From positions 1-55,890 of the forward strand of contig CAZFOR010000005.1 of NCBI GenBank assembly GCA_964520895.1: DNA of 55,890 nucleotides, read 5' to 3'. This document shows positions 26,181-35,379 of this stretch, piece after piece; position 1 is the first letter of the stretch; the number at the start of each line of letters is the position of its first letter. Position numbers and translations under genes: made by a program. Origin of the DNA: SIG350 sp964520895. GTDB lineage: Bacteria; Bacillota; Clostridia; TANB77; SIG350. Under the pieces are notes generated by a model that was not told where the DNA came from, made no database searches, and was given only the letters and a program-made list of their open reading frames with translations.

Positions 26181-27159
26181 ATAATGGATTTGATTCAACA
26201 GCTTTTTTTAATTCAGGATTATCAATATGTGTATAAATTTCAGTTGTTTGTACACTTTCATGACCTAATATTTCTTGCAAAGAACGAATATCAACTTTTC
26301 CGTATTTATACATAAGTGTTGCTGCAGTATGTCTAAGTTTATGAGGAGTATATTTTTTAGGATCTAATCCTGATAGCTTTACATAATTGTATACAATTTG
26401 TTCAACAGTTCTTCTAGAAATACGTGTACCACGCTGACTTAAAAATAAAGCATCTGTATTTTTTCTATTTTTTTGCATATTACGAACAGGTATATATTCT
26501 TTTAAAGCCTTTTCACAAGCATGGTTTAGATAAACAGTTCTTTCTTTATTTCCCTTACCTAATATAGTAACAGTATCTGTTCTAATATCTTTCAAATTAA
26601 TGCCTATTAGCTCAGATAAACGCATACCACAGTTTAGAAACAGTGTAAAAATACAATAATCACGTTCTTTAAATTGATTATTATCTTTTTCTTTTATACA
26701 GTTTAATAATTTTTTAGATTCATCTAATGTTAAGTACTTAGGTATCCTCTTTCCTAATTTAGGGGAGGTAATGGCTATAGCTGGATTAGATGATATTTCT
26801 TTTAAATTTAATTGTAAACATTTAAAAAACGATTTTATACTAGCAACTTGTCTAGCTCTTGAAGTCGGTTTATATTTTTTATTAATATTTAAATATGCAA
26901 TATAATAATCAATATCTAATGATGTAATTTGATTAATAAAATTTATATCTAAATCTTTTATAAATATTTTATTAAATTCTTCATCAGAAATTTTTTCTAA
27001 TTCTTTATATGATTTTTTTAAAATTTTCATACTCTTTAAAAAATTATATAAATCATAATTATATTCTTGCACAGTTTTTTCTGATAAATTTGCATTATTA
27101 AGTTTATACATAAGAAACTGATTCAAAATTTCAGGATTATCCTGGTTAAACATAGTCAT
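26170..27159 (-). CDS. Tyrosine recombinase (XerC/XerD family)
   Basis: This is a site-specific recombinase with an N-terminal SAM-like core-binding domain (about residues 1-95) and a C-terminal catalytic domain. Catalytic residues are visible: Arg in CGMRLSELIG, the HKLRHTAATLMY segment (H-x-x-R), His in LGHESVQTTEIY and the nucleophile Tyr in that same segment. The start at 27159 (MTMFNQDN) follows GGAGGTG; an upstream in-frame start is rejected. At 329 aa it has the usual Xer length. It converges on yneA; in Bacillus yneA is also linked to a recombinase gene (yneB, a resolvase). Whether this is the chromosomal XerC/D or a dedicated enzyme is not decidable here. Confidence 0.9.
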   Translation of the reverse strand: MTMFNQDNPEILNQFLMYKLNNANLSEKTVQEYNYDLYNFLKSMKILKKSYKELEKISDEEFNKIFIKDLDINFINQITSLDIDYYIAYLNINKKYKPTSRARQVASIKSFFKCLQLNLKEISSNPAIAITSPKLGKRIPKYLTLDESKKLLNCIKEKDNNQFKERDYCIFTLFLNCGMRLSELIGINLKDIRTDTVTILGKGNKERTVYLNHACEKALKEYIPVRNMQKNRKNTDALFLSQRGTRISRRTVEQIVYNYVKLSGLDPKKYTPHKLRHTAATLMYKYGKVDIRSLQEILGHESVQTTEIYTHIDNPELKKAVESNPLSEI

Positions 27160-27662
27160 ATCAACACCTCCAAAATACGACGCACAAAAAGGGGTCAAAA
27201 ATCGGTTTTTATTAATTGGGTAATATAGTTTGCTATCCGAAAAATAGGCAAAAACTAAATTACATCAAGATTTATTAATTTCAGTTACATTTTATCATTA
27301 GTAATGTAAAATTTAAAGTATAGCAGTTAATAATTAATAAAATAATTATTAAGATACAATACATGTAGTATAAGAGAAAGATAATAGTTAATTTTATAAA
27401 ATATTATTTATAAAAACTATAGTAATGTTTATAAATAATGAAAAAACACTTAGAATAGGACAAATCATAAAAGAATAGAATATCAAGCTATTTTTCACTA
27501 CCTGCTTTTCGCAAAATTATTATTTTGTGCAATGTCTATTTTCGTTTATTAGGGGTCATTTTTACAACCCCTACTTAATATTTATATATATAATTTAAAA
27601 CCATCCTTAGACATAACTAAAGTACAATATATATTTAATTAATTAAATAACACAATTTAGTA
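27160..27662. other. Intergenic region of 503 bp without a supported gene
   Basis: Seen here: an imperfect inverted repeat GCAAAATTATTATTTTGTGC (27509-27528), a hairpin AGGGGT / ACCCCT (27550-27571), and a second AGGGGTC at 27190-27196. A short reading ending IGQIIKE then a stop (around 27450-27480) is too short to call. No tRNA, att core or dif-like 28-mer could be identified next to the recombinase gene. Confidence 0.4.
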
Positions 27663-27827
27663 TTAGTTTTCATCTCCATAATCAATAGGATTTTGTTGAC
27701 TAAAATTATACTTTATTGCTTTTACAACTCTATAATAACCTGTATTACTTATAGTTTTAATTACTATATTTGCAACTGCCAAACATATTGTTATTAATAA
27801 TAATATTTTCATAGTAGATTTATTCAT
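27663..27827 (-). CDS. Small membrane protein, 54 aa
   Basis: The ATG at 27827 is preceded by TAGGAGAAA at good spacing; a longer in-frame start at 27845 overlaps that ribosome site and is rejected. The product MNKSTMKILLLITICLAVAN... has a single membrane helix (residues 6-24) and a short polar tail ending YGDEN. Unknown function; such small proteins are common in Clostridia. Confidence 0.55.
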   Translation of the reverse strand: MNKSTMKILLLITICLAVANIVIKTISNTGYYRVVKAIKYNFSQQNPIDYGDEN

Positions 27828-28016
27828 ATCATTTTCTCCTATCATTCTTTAACTGCTTCCATTATATAATATTTTTAAATTATTTGCAATACTATTCTAT
27901 CCCCTAATGAATAATAAAATGCTTTTTATTAAATTAATAATAAAAAATTCAATAAAACTATTTTATTATTCAAAACAATATGATAAAATGAATTCATGAA
28001 ATATTAGGAGGTTTAA

Positions 28017-29102
28017 ATGTTAAATTATATTAATGATTTTGTATTGTATCATCCATATACTATTACTGGATTATATTTATTTATGGGTATTTTATTAGGC
28101 TTTGTAACACAATACTTACTACTTTCAGTAGCTAACTTTTTAACAAAAATCACTAAAAAACCTTTTAATAAATATACAAAAAAGGTTTTTAATAATATAC
28201 CAATAATATTTTTCTCAGTTTGGGGAATATATAATACAATATCTAGATTAGTTGGAAAAATGGAAACAGTAGATATTTTAACAAAGGGTTTTAACATATT
28301 TTCAACATATTTATTATGTTTAATTATATTAAGATTTGTTTTAGCTATTATAAATCATAGATCCAAAAAAGATAATGAATCATTATCATCAGCATCAATA
28401 GTTGAAAATGTTGTAAAAATAATTGGATATATCGTTATAATATTTATAATTTTAACACAATTAGGCATCCCTATAACCCCTATCCTTACTGCATTAGGAG
28501 TTGGTGGTATAGCTGTTGCATTAGCTTTTCAGGATATATTATCAAATCTTTTTTCAGGTATATTTGTTATAGCTTCTTCACAAATTAAGCCAGGTGATTT
28601 TGTAAAATTGGATGGTGGTGTTGAAGGCTTTATTGCAGATATATCATGGAGAAATACAACAATAAGAGAATTATCAGGAAATTACATATATGTTCCTAAT
28701 TCAAAGATTGCAACAAGCAATATAACAAATTATAGACATCCTGATTATGAGTTGAGTTTTAGTGTCCCATTTTCTGTTGCTTATGATTCAGATTTATACT
28801 ATGTTGAAAAAATTGCTAAAGAAGTTGCTAAAGAAATACAATTATTTGAACCAGGTGCAGTAAAAAATTATGATCCAATAGTTAGAGCAAATAAATTTGG
28901 AGATTACTCCATAGAATGTACAGCTATAATGAGGGCTTCTACTTATCTTGATAAATATGCATTATCTTCTAAATTTGTTAAAAAATTGCATGTTAAATTT
29001 AGAGAAGTTGGTATTAAAATTCCATTCCCTATCACAACAATTAAAGAGTATAATGAACATATTATACCTTTAAAACAAAATATAGAAGAAAATAATGAAT
29101 AA
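28017..29102 (+). CDS. Mechanosensitive channel, MscS family
   Basis: MscS channels open on membrane tension to release solutes during hypo-osmotic shock. Several N-terminal helices precede the pore-lining helix TALGVGGIAVALAFQDILSN (about residues 158-177), with the Gly/Ala pattern typical of TM3, followed by the beta domain segment VKLDGGVEGFIADISWRNTTIR. At 361 aa it is a medium-length member. TTAGGAGGTTTAA precedes the ATG. A second, shorter MscS gene is at 41811. Confidence 0.92.
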   Translation: MLNYINDFVLYHPYTITGLYLFMGILLGFVTQYLLLSVANFLTKITKKPFNKYTKKVFNNIPIIFFSVWGIYNTISRLVGKMETVDILTKGFNIFSTYLLCLIILRFVLAIINHRSKKDNESLSSASIVENVVKIIGYIVIIFIILTQLGIPITPILTALGVGGIAVALAFQDILSNLFSGIFVIASSQIKPGDFVKLDGGVEGFIADISWRNTTIRELSGNYIYVPNSKIATSNITNYRHPDYELSFSVPFSVAYDSDLYYVEKIAKEVAKEIQLFEPGAVKNYDPIVRANKFGDYSIECTAIMRASTYLDKYALSSKFVKKLHVKFREVGIKIPFPITTIKEYNEHIIPLKQNIEENNE

Positions 29103-29115
29103 ATAGTCTTTATTG

Positions 29116-29153
29116 AAAATATACTTTTTATTAAATAAGAAGTATATTTTTTT
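29116..29153 (+). terminator. Intrinsic terminator after the MscS gene
   Basis: A perfect 11-bp stem AAAATATACTT / AAGTATATTTT (29116-29126 with 29140-29150), T-run after. Confidence 0.8.
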
Positions 29154-29188
29154 ATTTTAAGATAAAACTAGATTTAAGGTGAAAATAT

Positions 29189-29816
29189 ATGAATAAAATA
29201 AAATTAATATTACTTTGTATGTTGTGTGTTATTACATTAACTGGATGCGAAGATTCAGTTGTAGTAAAAGAACCGTCAAATAATTACGAAAAAGTAAATA
29301 CAACTTCACAAGTTAATGATACTAATGGTCAAGAAAGCACTGTATTAGAAACACAAGAAAAAAATGAACCAGAAATAATAGCTACTTTTTCTACTAAGAT
29401 TTATGATACTAGTGAAGGAAGAATGCATAATTTAAAATTAGCGTCTGATAATTTAAGTAATACTGTTATAAATAGTGGTGAAACATTTTCTTTCAATGAT
29501 AAAATGGGACCATACAGCAAAGATAAAGGTTATGAAAAGGGAAAAATATTTGATGGTGATGGTGATGTTATGCAAGAATATGGCGGACGGTATTTGTCAA
29601 ATAAGTAGTACTTTATATAATGCAGTATTAGAATTAGATTTAGAAATACTTGAAAGGCATAATCACAGTAACAAAGTACAATATATAGAAACAGGTAAAG
29701 ATGCAGCAATTAGCCATGGACATCTAGATTTAAGATTCAAAAATACATTAGATTATCCTATTACAATAAAGTGCAGAGTTGACAATAAAGAAGTAATTGT
29801 TGATATTGTAAAGTAA
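29189..29816 (+). pseudogene. VanW-domain lipoprotein gene broken by a frameshift
   Basis: The first frame (29189-29608) has a lipoprotein signal ending in the lipobox LTGC (Cys 20) and the first half of a VanW domain (VINSGETFSFNDKMGPY). It should continue GGGICQISSTLYN, but an extra base near 29588 ends it; the next frame (to 29816) supplies ICQISSTLYNAVLELD and the rest, including GKDAAISHGHLDLRFKNTLD. Joined, the protein would be about 208 aa with an intact domain. VanW proteins are surface proteins linked to cell-wall stress, exact role unknown. A single indel with both halves well preserved points to a very recent mutation or an assembly error. Confidence 0.85.
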
Positions 29817-29842
29817 AATGGAACAGTTAAAACTGTTCCATT
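29817..29842. terminator. Bidirectional terminator between convergent genes
   Basis: A 12-bp perfect repeat AATGGAACAGTT / AACTGTTCCATT with almost no loop (29817-29828 with 29831-29842). It overlaps the stop codon of the coiled-coil gene on the - strand. Confidence 0.7.
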
Positions 29843-30195
29843 AATTGGTTGTATTTTTGAGTGAACTGAAAATCCAGATTCATCTGTTTTTCAGTTAATT
29901 CCTGAATTTGTGATGAGCTTCTTGGATATAAAGCTACCCGGTCAATCTCATCATCCAAATTAGAAATTTGAATTGACAATGTCTCTAATTCCTTTTCTGT
30001 TATTTGCGCTAAATCAATTAACTGTTCTTTTTCAGAAATATTTTTTTCCAAATCAGAAACATCCATTATGCGAATTCGTTTTATGCCCTCTTGTTTTAAT
30101 GAAAGAAATAATTCTCTTTCATCATCCATTGCGTCAATTTTCCTCCGGAGTTTAGAAATAGCTTCACGTAAATTGTTTAAATATTGTGCATACAT
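29827..30195 (-). CDS. Coiled-coil protein, 122 aa, atypical composition
   Basis: The product is almost wholly helical with heptad-like Leu/Ile spacing (residues 5-30 and 46-115), no membrane segment and no signal. I recognise no family. The start follows AAGGAGGAAAG, and it has its own promoter. Its DNA is visibly less AT-rich than its neighbours and uses Arg codons such as CGG, AGG, CGA and CGC that are rare nearby, which suggests it came by transfer. It sits downstream of truB on the same strand but with a separate promoter. Confidence 0.7.
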   Translation of the reverse strand: MYAQYLNNLREAISKLRRKIDAMDDERELFLSLKQEGIKRIRIMDVSDLEKNISEKEQLIDLAQITEKELETLSIQISNLDDEIDRVALYPRSSSQIQELTEKQMNLDFQFTQKYNQLMEQF

Positions 30196-30240
30196 AACAC
30201 TTTCCTCCTTATAAAAAATAAAATATTTGTTTACATAAGT

Positions 30241-30269
30241 ATTATATCACACATACATATTAAAGTAAA
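30241..30269 (-). promoter_or_regulatory. SigA-type promoter of the coiled-coil gene
   Basis: On the - strand: TTTACT (30269-30264), 17-bp spacer, TATAAT (30246-30241). The -35 box begins at the base after the truB stop codon. Confidence 0.75.
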
Positions 30270-31139
30270 CTAAATTATGAAATCTCTTTTAATATATTTA
30301 TCCTTTATATTACCTAACCCAATAAATTGCTTTTGCTTATTATATAATTTATATATACCATCTTCCAAGTTAGTATCAAGTTTTACCCCATTTAAGAATT
30401 TTTCCATATCACTATCTGATATAACTACTTGACCATATGAATTAAACAATGTCTCAACATTATAGAAAATATCATCAATTTTACCGTTGTTTTTCATTTC
30501 CTCTACTTCGTATATTGTATAACTATCATTTTTAGTAAAAATACCTGTTTTTGTTCTTTCTAAGCCTATCATCGTACCTATTGTTTGTAACTTCTCAGCT
30601 ATTTCTTCACATAATACTCGTATATATGTTCCTTTTGAACAATCAACTACAAAACTAATTTCATTATTTTTTTTTACATATTTAATATCAGTTATATCAT
30701 ATATTTCAATATTTGATGGTTTTCTTTCTACTTCTATTCCTAGTCTTGCTAATTGATAAAGTTTTTTTCCATTTTGTTTTTTAGCACTATACATTGGTGG
30801 AATTTGCTCATGTTTACCTATAAAAGAATTAAGACACTCTTTTATTTCGTTTACTGTAAATTTAGGTGGCTCTTCTTGTTTTAATATCTTACCAGTAATA
30901 TCTAATGTATCTGTTTTAATTCCTAATTTTAGTGTAACAAAATATTGTTTATCTTCATTTATAATATATGGCACTAATTTAGTTGCATGCCCAATACAAA
31001 TAGGTAATACACCTGTTGCCATTGGATCAAGTGTACCAGTATGCCCTATTTTCTTTTCATTTAATATTTTTCTAAGTTTTGCAATAACATCAAAAGATGT
31101 CATATCTTTTTCTTTATATACATTAATTATTCCAAACAA
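30270..31139 (-). CDS. truB: tRNA pseudouridine-55 synthase
   Basis: TruB makes pseudouridine at position 55 in the T-loop of nearly all elongator tRNAs. The catalytic segment HTGTLDPMATGVLPICIG (about residues 36-53) holds the nucleophile Asp, and the second conserved stretch PPMYSAKKQNGKKLYQLAR is present, with DCSKGTYIRVLCEEIA further on. The 289-aa length matches. It is the last gene of the nrnA-truB unit, 10 bp after nrnA. Confidence 0.97.
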   Translation of the reverse strand: MFGIINVYKEKDMTSFDVIAKLRKILNEKKIGHTGTLDPMATGVLPICIGHATKLVPYIINEDKQYFVTLKLGIKTDTLDITGKILKQEEPPKFTVNEIKECLNSFIGKHEQIPPMYSAKKQNGKKLYQLARLGIEVERKPSNIEIYDITDIKYVKKNNEISFVVDCSKGTYIRVLCEEIAEKLQTIGTMIGLERTKTGIFTKNDSYTIYEVEEMKNNGKIDDIFYNVETLFNSYGQVVISDSDMEKFLNGVKLDTNLEDGIYKLYNKQKQFIGLGNIKDKYIKRDFII

Positions 31140-31149
31140 TTACTTCACC

Positions 31150-32118
31150 TCAAATTTGTTTTTTTGCTTCATTTATTAATATTTCTTTTAATTCTTCTAT
31201 CTTACCTTTATATTTTATACCAGCAGCCTTTATATGTCCCCCACCGCCTAGTTTTTGAGCTATTTCAGATACATTAACATATTCATTTGATCTCATACTA
31301 ACTTTATACTCATTATCATCTGTTTGTCTAACAAATATACTAACCTCTATATCTTCAATATCTCTTCCATAGTTAACTAATCCTTCATGAATATTATCTT
31401 CATTATTACCTACTAATTGAATATCATTTTTAGATAGATATGTAAAAGCAATGTTTTTATCAATTATTTCAATATTATTTAAACAAATTTTAAGTAAATT
31501 AAACTTATTTATAGTCATGACATCATTAACTCTTCTAGTAATATATGATATATTTAGATCTTTTTCCAGTAAAATCTTTGCTACTTCAAATGTATGTGGT
31601 GTAACTGATGCGTATTTAAAGCATCCACTATCTGTTACAATTCCTGAATAAAGACATTCTGCTATTTTCTTATTAATATCAATATTCAAGCTATTTACAA
31701 AATCAAAAACTATTTCGCATGTAGCACAACTGTTTGAATCTAATAAAGTAATATCACCAAATTCCATATGTGTTGCATGATGATCAATTACAATAACATT
31801 ATTAAATTCAAATTGTTCAAAGTCTAATGCAACTCTATTTTTATCACTACAATCTAAAACAAATAATGTGTCATAATTATTATCCAACTCACTTTCATCT
31901 GTTTTGATTTTATTAAAATTAGTTAAAAAATCAAAATCTTTACTAGCCTTTTTTATAATAATATCAACATTTTTATTTAGCAATTCAAGTGAATTATATA
32001 AACCTAGACTACTACCTATTGCATCACCATCTGGATCAACATGTGTAGCTATTAATATTTTCTTTGAATTATTAATTACTTCTTTAATTTGATTACATTT
32101 CTCAATACTTATTGACAT
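31150..32118 (-). CDS. nrnA: DHH/DHHA1 phosphoesterase, NrnA type
   Basis: NrnA-type enzymes degrade short RNA oligonucleotides and/or dephosphorylate pAp. DHH motifs are in order: THVDPDGDAIGSS (about residues 27-39), LDCSD (about residues 89-93), VIDHHATH (the DHH) and VTDSG. The C-terminal DHHA1 domain ends with GGGGHIKAAG. The start is at 32118 (MSISIEKC), spaced 7 bases from GGAGG; the in-frame ATG at 32124 is too close to it. The place between rbfA and truB is the usual one. It has its own promoter and follows a terminator. Confidence 0.93.
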   Translation of the reverse strand: MSISIEKCNQIKEVINNSKKILIATHVDPDGDAIGSSLGLYNSLELLNKNVDIIIKKASKDFDFLTNFNKIKTDESELDNNYDTLFVLDCSDKNRVALDFEQFEFNNVIVIDHHATHMEFGDITLLDSNSCATCEIVFDFVNSLNIDINKKIAECLYSGIVTDSGCFKYASVTPHTFEVAKILLEKDLNISYITRRVNDVMTINKFNLLKICLNNIEIIDKNIAFTYLSKNDIQLVGNNEDNIHEGLVNYGRDIEDIEVSIFVRQTDDNEYKVSMRSNEYVNVSEIAQKLGGGGHIKAAGIKYKGKIEELKEILINEAKKQI

Positions 32119-32141
32119 ATACATACCTCCATTTTGTTATT

Positions 32142-32170
32142 ATTATATACTGAAATTAAAATTAAAACAA
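32142..32170 (-). promoter_or_regulatory. SigA-type promoter for nrnA-truB
   Basis: On the - strand: TTGTTT (32170-32165), 17-bp spacer, TATAAT (32147-32142), directly downstream of the rbfA terminator. Confidence 0.65.
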
Positions 32171-32210
32171 TACAAAAAAACAATAAATGATATATAAAAA
32201 TCATTTATTG
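32171..32210 (-). terminator. Intrinsic terminator after rbfA
   Basis: A perfect 10-bp stem CAATAAATGA / TCATTTATTG (32181-32190 with 32201-32210). Read on the - strand it is followed by TTTTTTTG, so it ends the rimP-rbfA transcript. Confidence 0.8.
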
Positions 32211-32220
32211 TTTAAAACAC

Positions 32221-32589
32221 TTATTCATCTTTATCTTGTGGCAAAATATCATTTAAAATTTCTTCAATATGTGCACCATAAGATATTGAAGTATCTAATT
32301 TAAAGACAATATCAGGTACTATCCTCAATTTTAAATTTCTTCCTAGTTCTCTCTTAACAAATCCTTTAGATTTATTAAGAGCTTTTAAACTTTCTTCTGG
32401 TGTATTAGAATTTTTTGAATTATCAAATATACTAACATAAATATTTGCATAACTTAAATCATTTGATATTTGCACATTTGTAACTGAAATCATTCCTTTT
32501 ATATCCGGGTTTTTAAGTTCATTAGAAATAACATTACTAACGATTTTTTGTATTTCCCCTTCTATTCTTCCCATTCTATTTAGTGACAT
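32221..32589 (-). CDS. rbfA: Ribosome-binding factor A
   Basis: RbfA binds the 30S subunit near the 16S 5' helix and assists late maturation and cold adaptation. The start MSLNRMGRIEGEIQKIVSNV and the KH-like core (SVTNVQISNDLSYANIYVSI) are typical; KGFVKRELGRNLKLRIVPDI follows and the length of 122 aa matches. It lies 24 bp after infB and is the last gene before a terminator. Confidence 0.96.
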   Translation of the reverse strand: MSLNRMGRIEGEIQKIVSNVISNELKNPDIKGMISVTNVQISNDLSYANIYVSIFDNSKNSNTPEESLKALNKSKGFVKRELGRNLKLRIVPDIVFKLDTSISYGAHIEEILNDILPQDKDE

Positions 32590-32613
32590 AATATTTTCTC
32601 CTATTTCTTAAAT

Positions 32614-35364
32614 TTAATCTTTTATTTGTTCCATAATATAGCATTCAATTTGATCTAATTCTTTTATATCGTTATAGTTCTCAATTTGAATACCACACTC
32701 ATACCCTGTTGCAGCTTCTTTAACATCATCTTTAAATCTCTTTAATGATGCTATTTTACCTTGGTATATAACTACACCATCTCTAATTATTCTAACCATA
32801 CCATTTCTTACAATCTTACCATCTAAAACATATGAACCAGCAACTGTTCCAACATTAGAAACTTTAAATACATTTCTAACTTCTGCTAATCCTAATATAG
32901 TTTCTTTAAACTTAGGATCAAGCATTCCTTTCATTGCTTTTTGTACATCTTCTGTTGCATGGTAAATTACAGAATATAGTCTAATATCTACTTTTTCAGA
33001 ATCAGCCATATCTTTTGCATTATGGTCAGGTCTTACATTAAATCCTATTATTATAGCATTAGCAACTTTTGCAAGTGTAACATCAGATACAGATATTGCA
33101 CCAACATTTGCATGTATAATTTTAACCCTAACTTCATCTGTTGTTAATTTTAATAATGCTTGTTTTACAGCCTCAACAGACCCTTGAACATCAGCTTTAA
33201 CAATTATATTTAGTTCCTTCATTTTTCCTTCTTCTATTTGACTAAATAAATCATCTAATGTAACTCTGTTATTAGCTCTTAACTCTTTTTCTCTGTTTTT
33301 AACTTTTCTTTTTTCAATTAAATGTTTAGCAACTTTTTCATTTTCAACTTCATAGAAAATTTCTCCACCTTCGGGTACTTCTGGAAGTCCAATTATTTCA
33401 ACCGGTGTAGAAGGTCCAGCCAATTTAATCTTTTTACCTTTATCATCCAACATTACCCTAACTTTACCTATTACACTACCTACAACAATAGTATCACCAA
33501 TATTTAATGTACCTCTTTGTACTAATAATGTACAAATTGTACCTTTATTTTTATCCAATCTTGATTCTATAACAGTACCTTTTGCTTGTTTTTTAGGATT
33601 TGATTTTAAATCCTTCATATCAGCTACTAATAGTACCATTTCAAGTAATGTATCAATATTAGTTTTTTGCTTTGCAGAAATAGGAACACAAATAGTATCA
33701 CCACCCCATGCTTCGTCAACCAATCCATATTCTGTTAAAGATTCTTTAACTCTTTCAATATTAGCTCCATCTTTATCAATTTTATTAATAGCAACAATTA
33801 TTGGAATTTCAGCAGCTTTAGCATGATTTATTGCTTCAATTGTTTGTGGCATAATTCCATCATCTGCTGCAACTACTAATATAGCTATATCAGTGACTTG
33901 TGCACCTCTTGCTCTCATTGATGTAAAAGCTTCGTGTCCAGGAGTATCCAAAAATGTAATATCTCTTCCATTTGCCTTAACTTTATATGCACCAATATGT
34001 TGAGTAATACCACCTGCTTCACTTTCAATTACATTTGTTGAACGAATAGCATCTAAAAGTGATGTTTTACCATGGTCAACGTGACCCATTACAACTACTA
34101 CTGGTGGTCTTGAAACCATATTTTCATCATTGTCTTCTGAATCATCAAATAAAATATCTTCATCTGTTACAACAACTAATTTTTCTGCTTTAATACCAAA
34201 CTCTTCTGCTATTAAAAATGCTGTATCAAAATCAATTTCCTGATTTATTGTTGCCATTATACCTAATCCTAATAATTTTTTAATTACATCAGATGTAGTC
34301 TTCTTCATTGTTTCAGCTAATTCTTTAACAGTTACATATTCAGGTATTTTAATTTCAGTTAATTCAAATATTTTATTTTTTTCGAACTCTCTTCTATTTG
34401 AATTAACTTTTTGCTTTTTAGATCTTTTATTTCTTCTAGCATTTGATAAATCATAATAATCTAACATTCCACCTTCTGAATCGTTAAACATAGTTGATAA
34501 TGATTTTTGTGATTTTAAATCTTTTAATTTATCCATATTAATTGATGAATTATCTGTTGTTTTATGTCTATTTGCAACATTTTTCTTGTTATCATCATTA
34601 CTGCTATTTTGTTTAGGTTTATTAAACTTATTATTATATTCTTTTTGTTGTTCTTTTTCTACTGGTGTACTAACAACATTCTTAATTGTTTTTTCTATAT
34701 TATTACCAGTAGGTCTATTATTATTTGGTTTTCTATTATAGTTGTTATTTCCATTATTATTGTTTTGTCTATAATTATTATTACCAGTAAGTCTATTGTT
34801 ATTACTATTATTAACATTATTTGTTGATTTTGTTTGAGGAGCATTTTGCTCTTTTTTAACTTCAACCTTTTCAGTTTGAACTTTTTCAGGTTCATTTTTC
34901 TTATCTGATTTTTTTAATAAGTCTGCAATAGATGATACTTGTGATTTTTGTCTATTTCTATTTATCAAATTAAAATTACCTTGGTTTTTTCTTTCAACAA
35001 ATCCGATATCACTTTTCTTGTCTTTTTTAGTATTATCTGTATTGCTTTTTTCTACAACTTGTATTTCCCTTCTTATAATTACTGGATTAACATTTTTATC
35101 GTCTTTGGCTTTTTTCTCATGTGTTTTCTCAGTAACCTTTTTATTTTCTTTCTTTTGAGTCTCTTTTTTCTCTTTTTTATTAACATCTTCTTTTTTAGTA
35201 TCTTTTTCTAAAATATTACTAGAGTTAATCTTTTCTATATCTTGTTCTGACAATACTGATAAATGACTTTTTACCTGTATGTCAATACTTTTTAATTTTT
35301 CAATTAATACTTTATTGTCAATACCCAAAACTTTTGCTAATTCATATACTTTTTGTTTTCCCAA
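32614..35364 (-). CDS. infB: Translation initiation factor IF-2
   Basis: IF-2 is the GTPase that places initiator fMet-tRNA on the 30S subunit and promotes subunit joining. G motifs: GHVDHGKTS (G1), DTPGHEAF (G3), NKID (G4). The C-terminal fMet-tRNA-binding domain ends ENYNDIKELDQIECYIME. The start was set to TTG 35364 (MGKQKVYELAKVLG, 7 bases from GGAGG), which matches the conserved N-terminus, not the GTG at 35373. The 916-aa protein has a long Lys/Glu-rich linker with an Asn-rich tract at about residues 190-235 (NNNGNNNYNRKPNNNRPTGN), which is unusual. Confidence 0.97.
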   Translation of the reverse strand: MGKQKVYELAKVLGIDNKVLIEKLKSIDIQVKSHLSVLSEQDIEKINSSNILEKDTKKEDVNKKEKKETQKKENKKVTEKTHEKKAKDDKNVNPVIIRREIQVVEKSNTDNTKKDKKSDIGFVERKNQGNFNLINRNRQKSQVSSIADLLKKSDKKNEPEKVQTEKVEVKKEQNAPQTKSTNNVNNSNNNRLTGNNNYRQNNNNGNNNYNRKPNNNRPTGNNIEKTIKNVVSTPVEKEQQKEYNNKFNKPKQNSSNDDNKKNVANRHKTTDNSSINMDKLKDLKSQKSLSTMFNDSEGGMLDYYDLSNARRNKRSKKQKVNSNRREFEKNKIFELTEIKIPEYVTVKELAETMKKTTSDVIKKLLGLGIMATINQEIDFDTAFLIAEEFGIKAEKLVVVTDEDILFDDSEDNDENMVSRPPVVVVMGHVDHGKTSLLDAIRSTNVIESEAGGITQHIGAYKVKANGRDITFLDTPGHEAFTSMRARGAQVTDIAILVVAADDGIMPQTIEAINHAKAAEIPIIVAINKIDKDGANIERVKESLTEYGLVDEAWGGDTICVPISAKQKTNIDTLLEMVLLVADMKDLKSNPKKQAKGTVIESRLDKNKGTICTLLVQRGTLNIGDTIVVGSVIGKVRVMLDDKGKKIKLAGPSTPVEIIGLPEVPEGGEIFYEVENEKVAKHLIEKRKVKNREKELRANNRVTLDDLFSQIEEGKMKELNIIVKADVQGSVEAVKQALLKLTTDEVRVKIIHANVGAISVSDVTLAKVANAIIIGFNVRPDHNAKDMADSEKVDIRLYSVIYHATEDVQKAMKGMLDPKFKETILGLAEVRNVFKVSNVGTVAGSYVLDGKIVRNGMVRIIRDGVVIYQGKIASLKRFKDDVKEAATGYECGIQIENYNDIKELDQIECYIMEQIKD

Positions 35365-35379
35365 TAAATTCACCTCCGT

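Noticed and set aside
27420..27480. Remnant of an HTH regulator (reading ..LRIGQIIKE then stop)
   Set aside because: Too short to separate from chance in such AT-rich DNA.
27480..27575. Possible c-di-GMP or other riboswitch on the - strand near GGTAGTG
   Set aside because: The conserved GEMM pieces are not all present and no gene is placed to be controlled by it.
27160..27662. dif or att site next to the recombinase gene
   Set aside because: No sequence resembling the Firmicutes dif 28-mer and no direct repeat of adequate length was found by eye.
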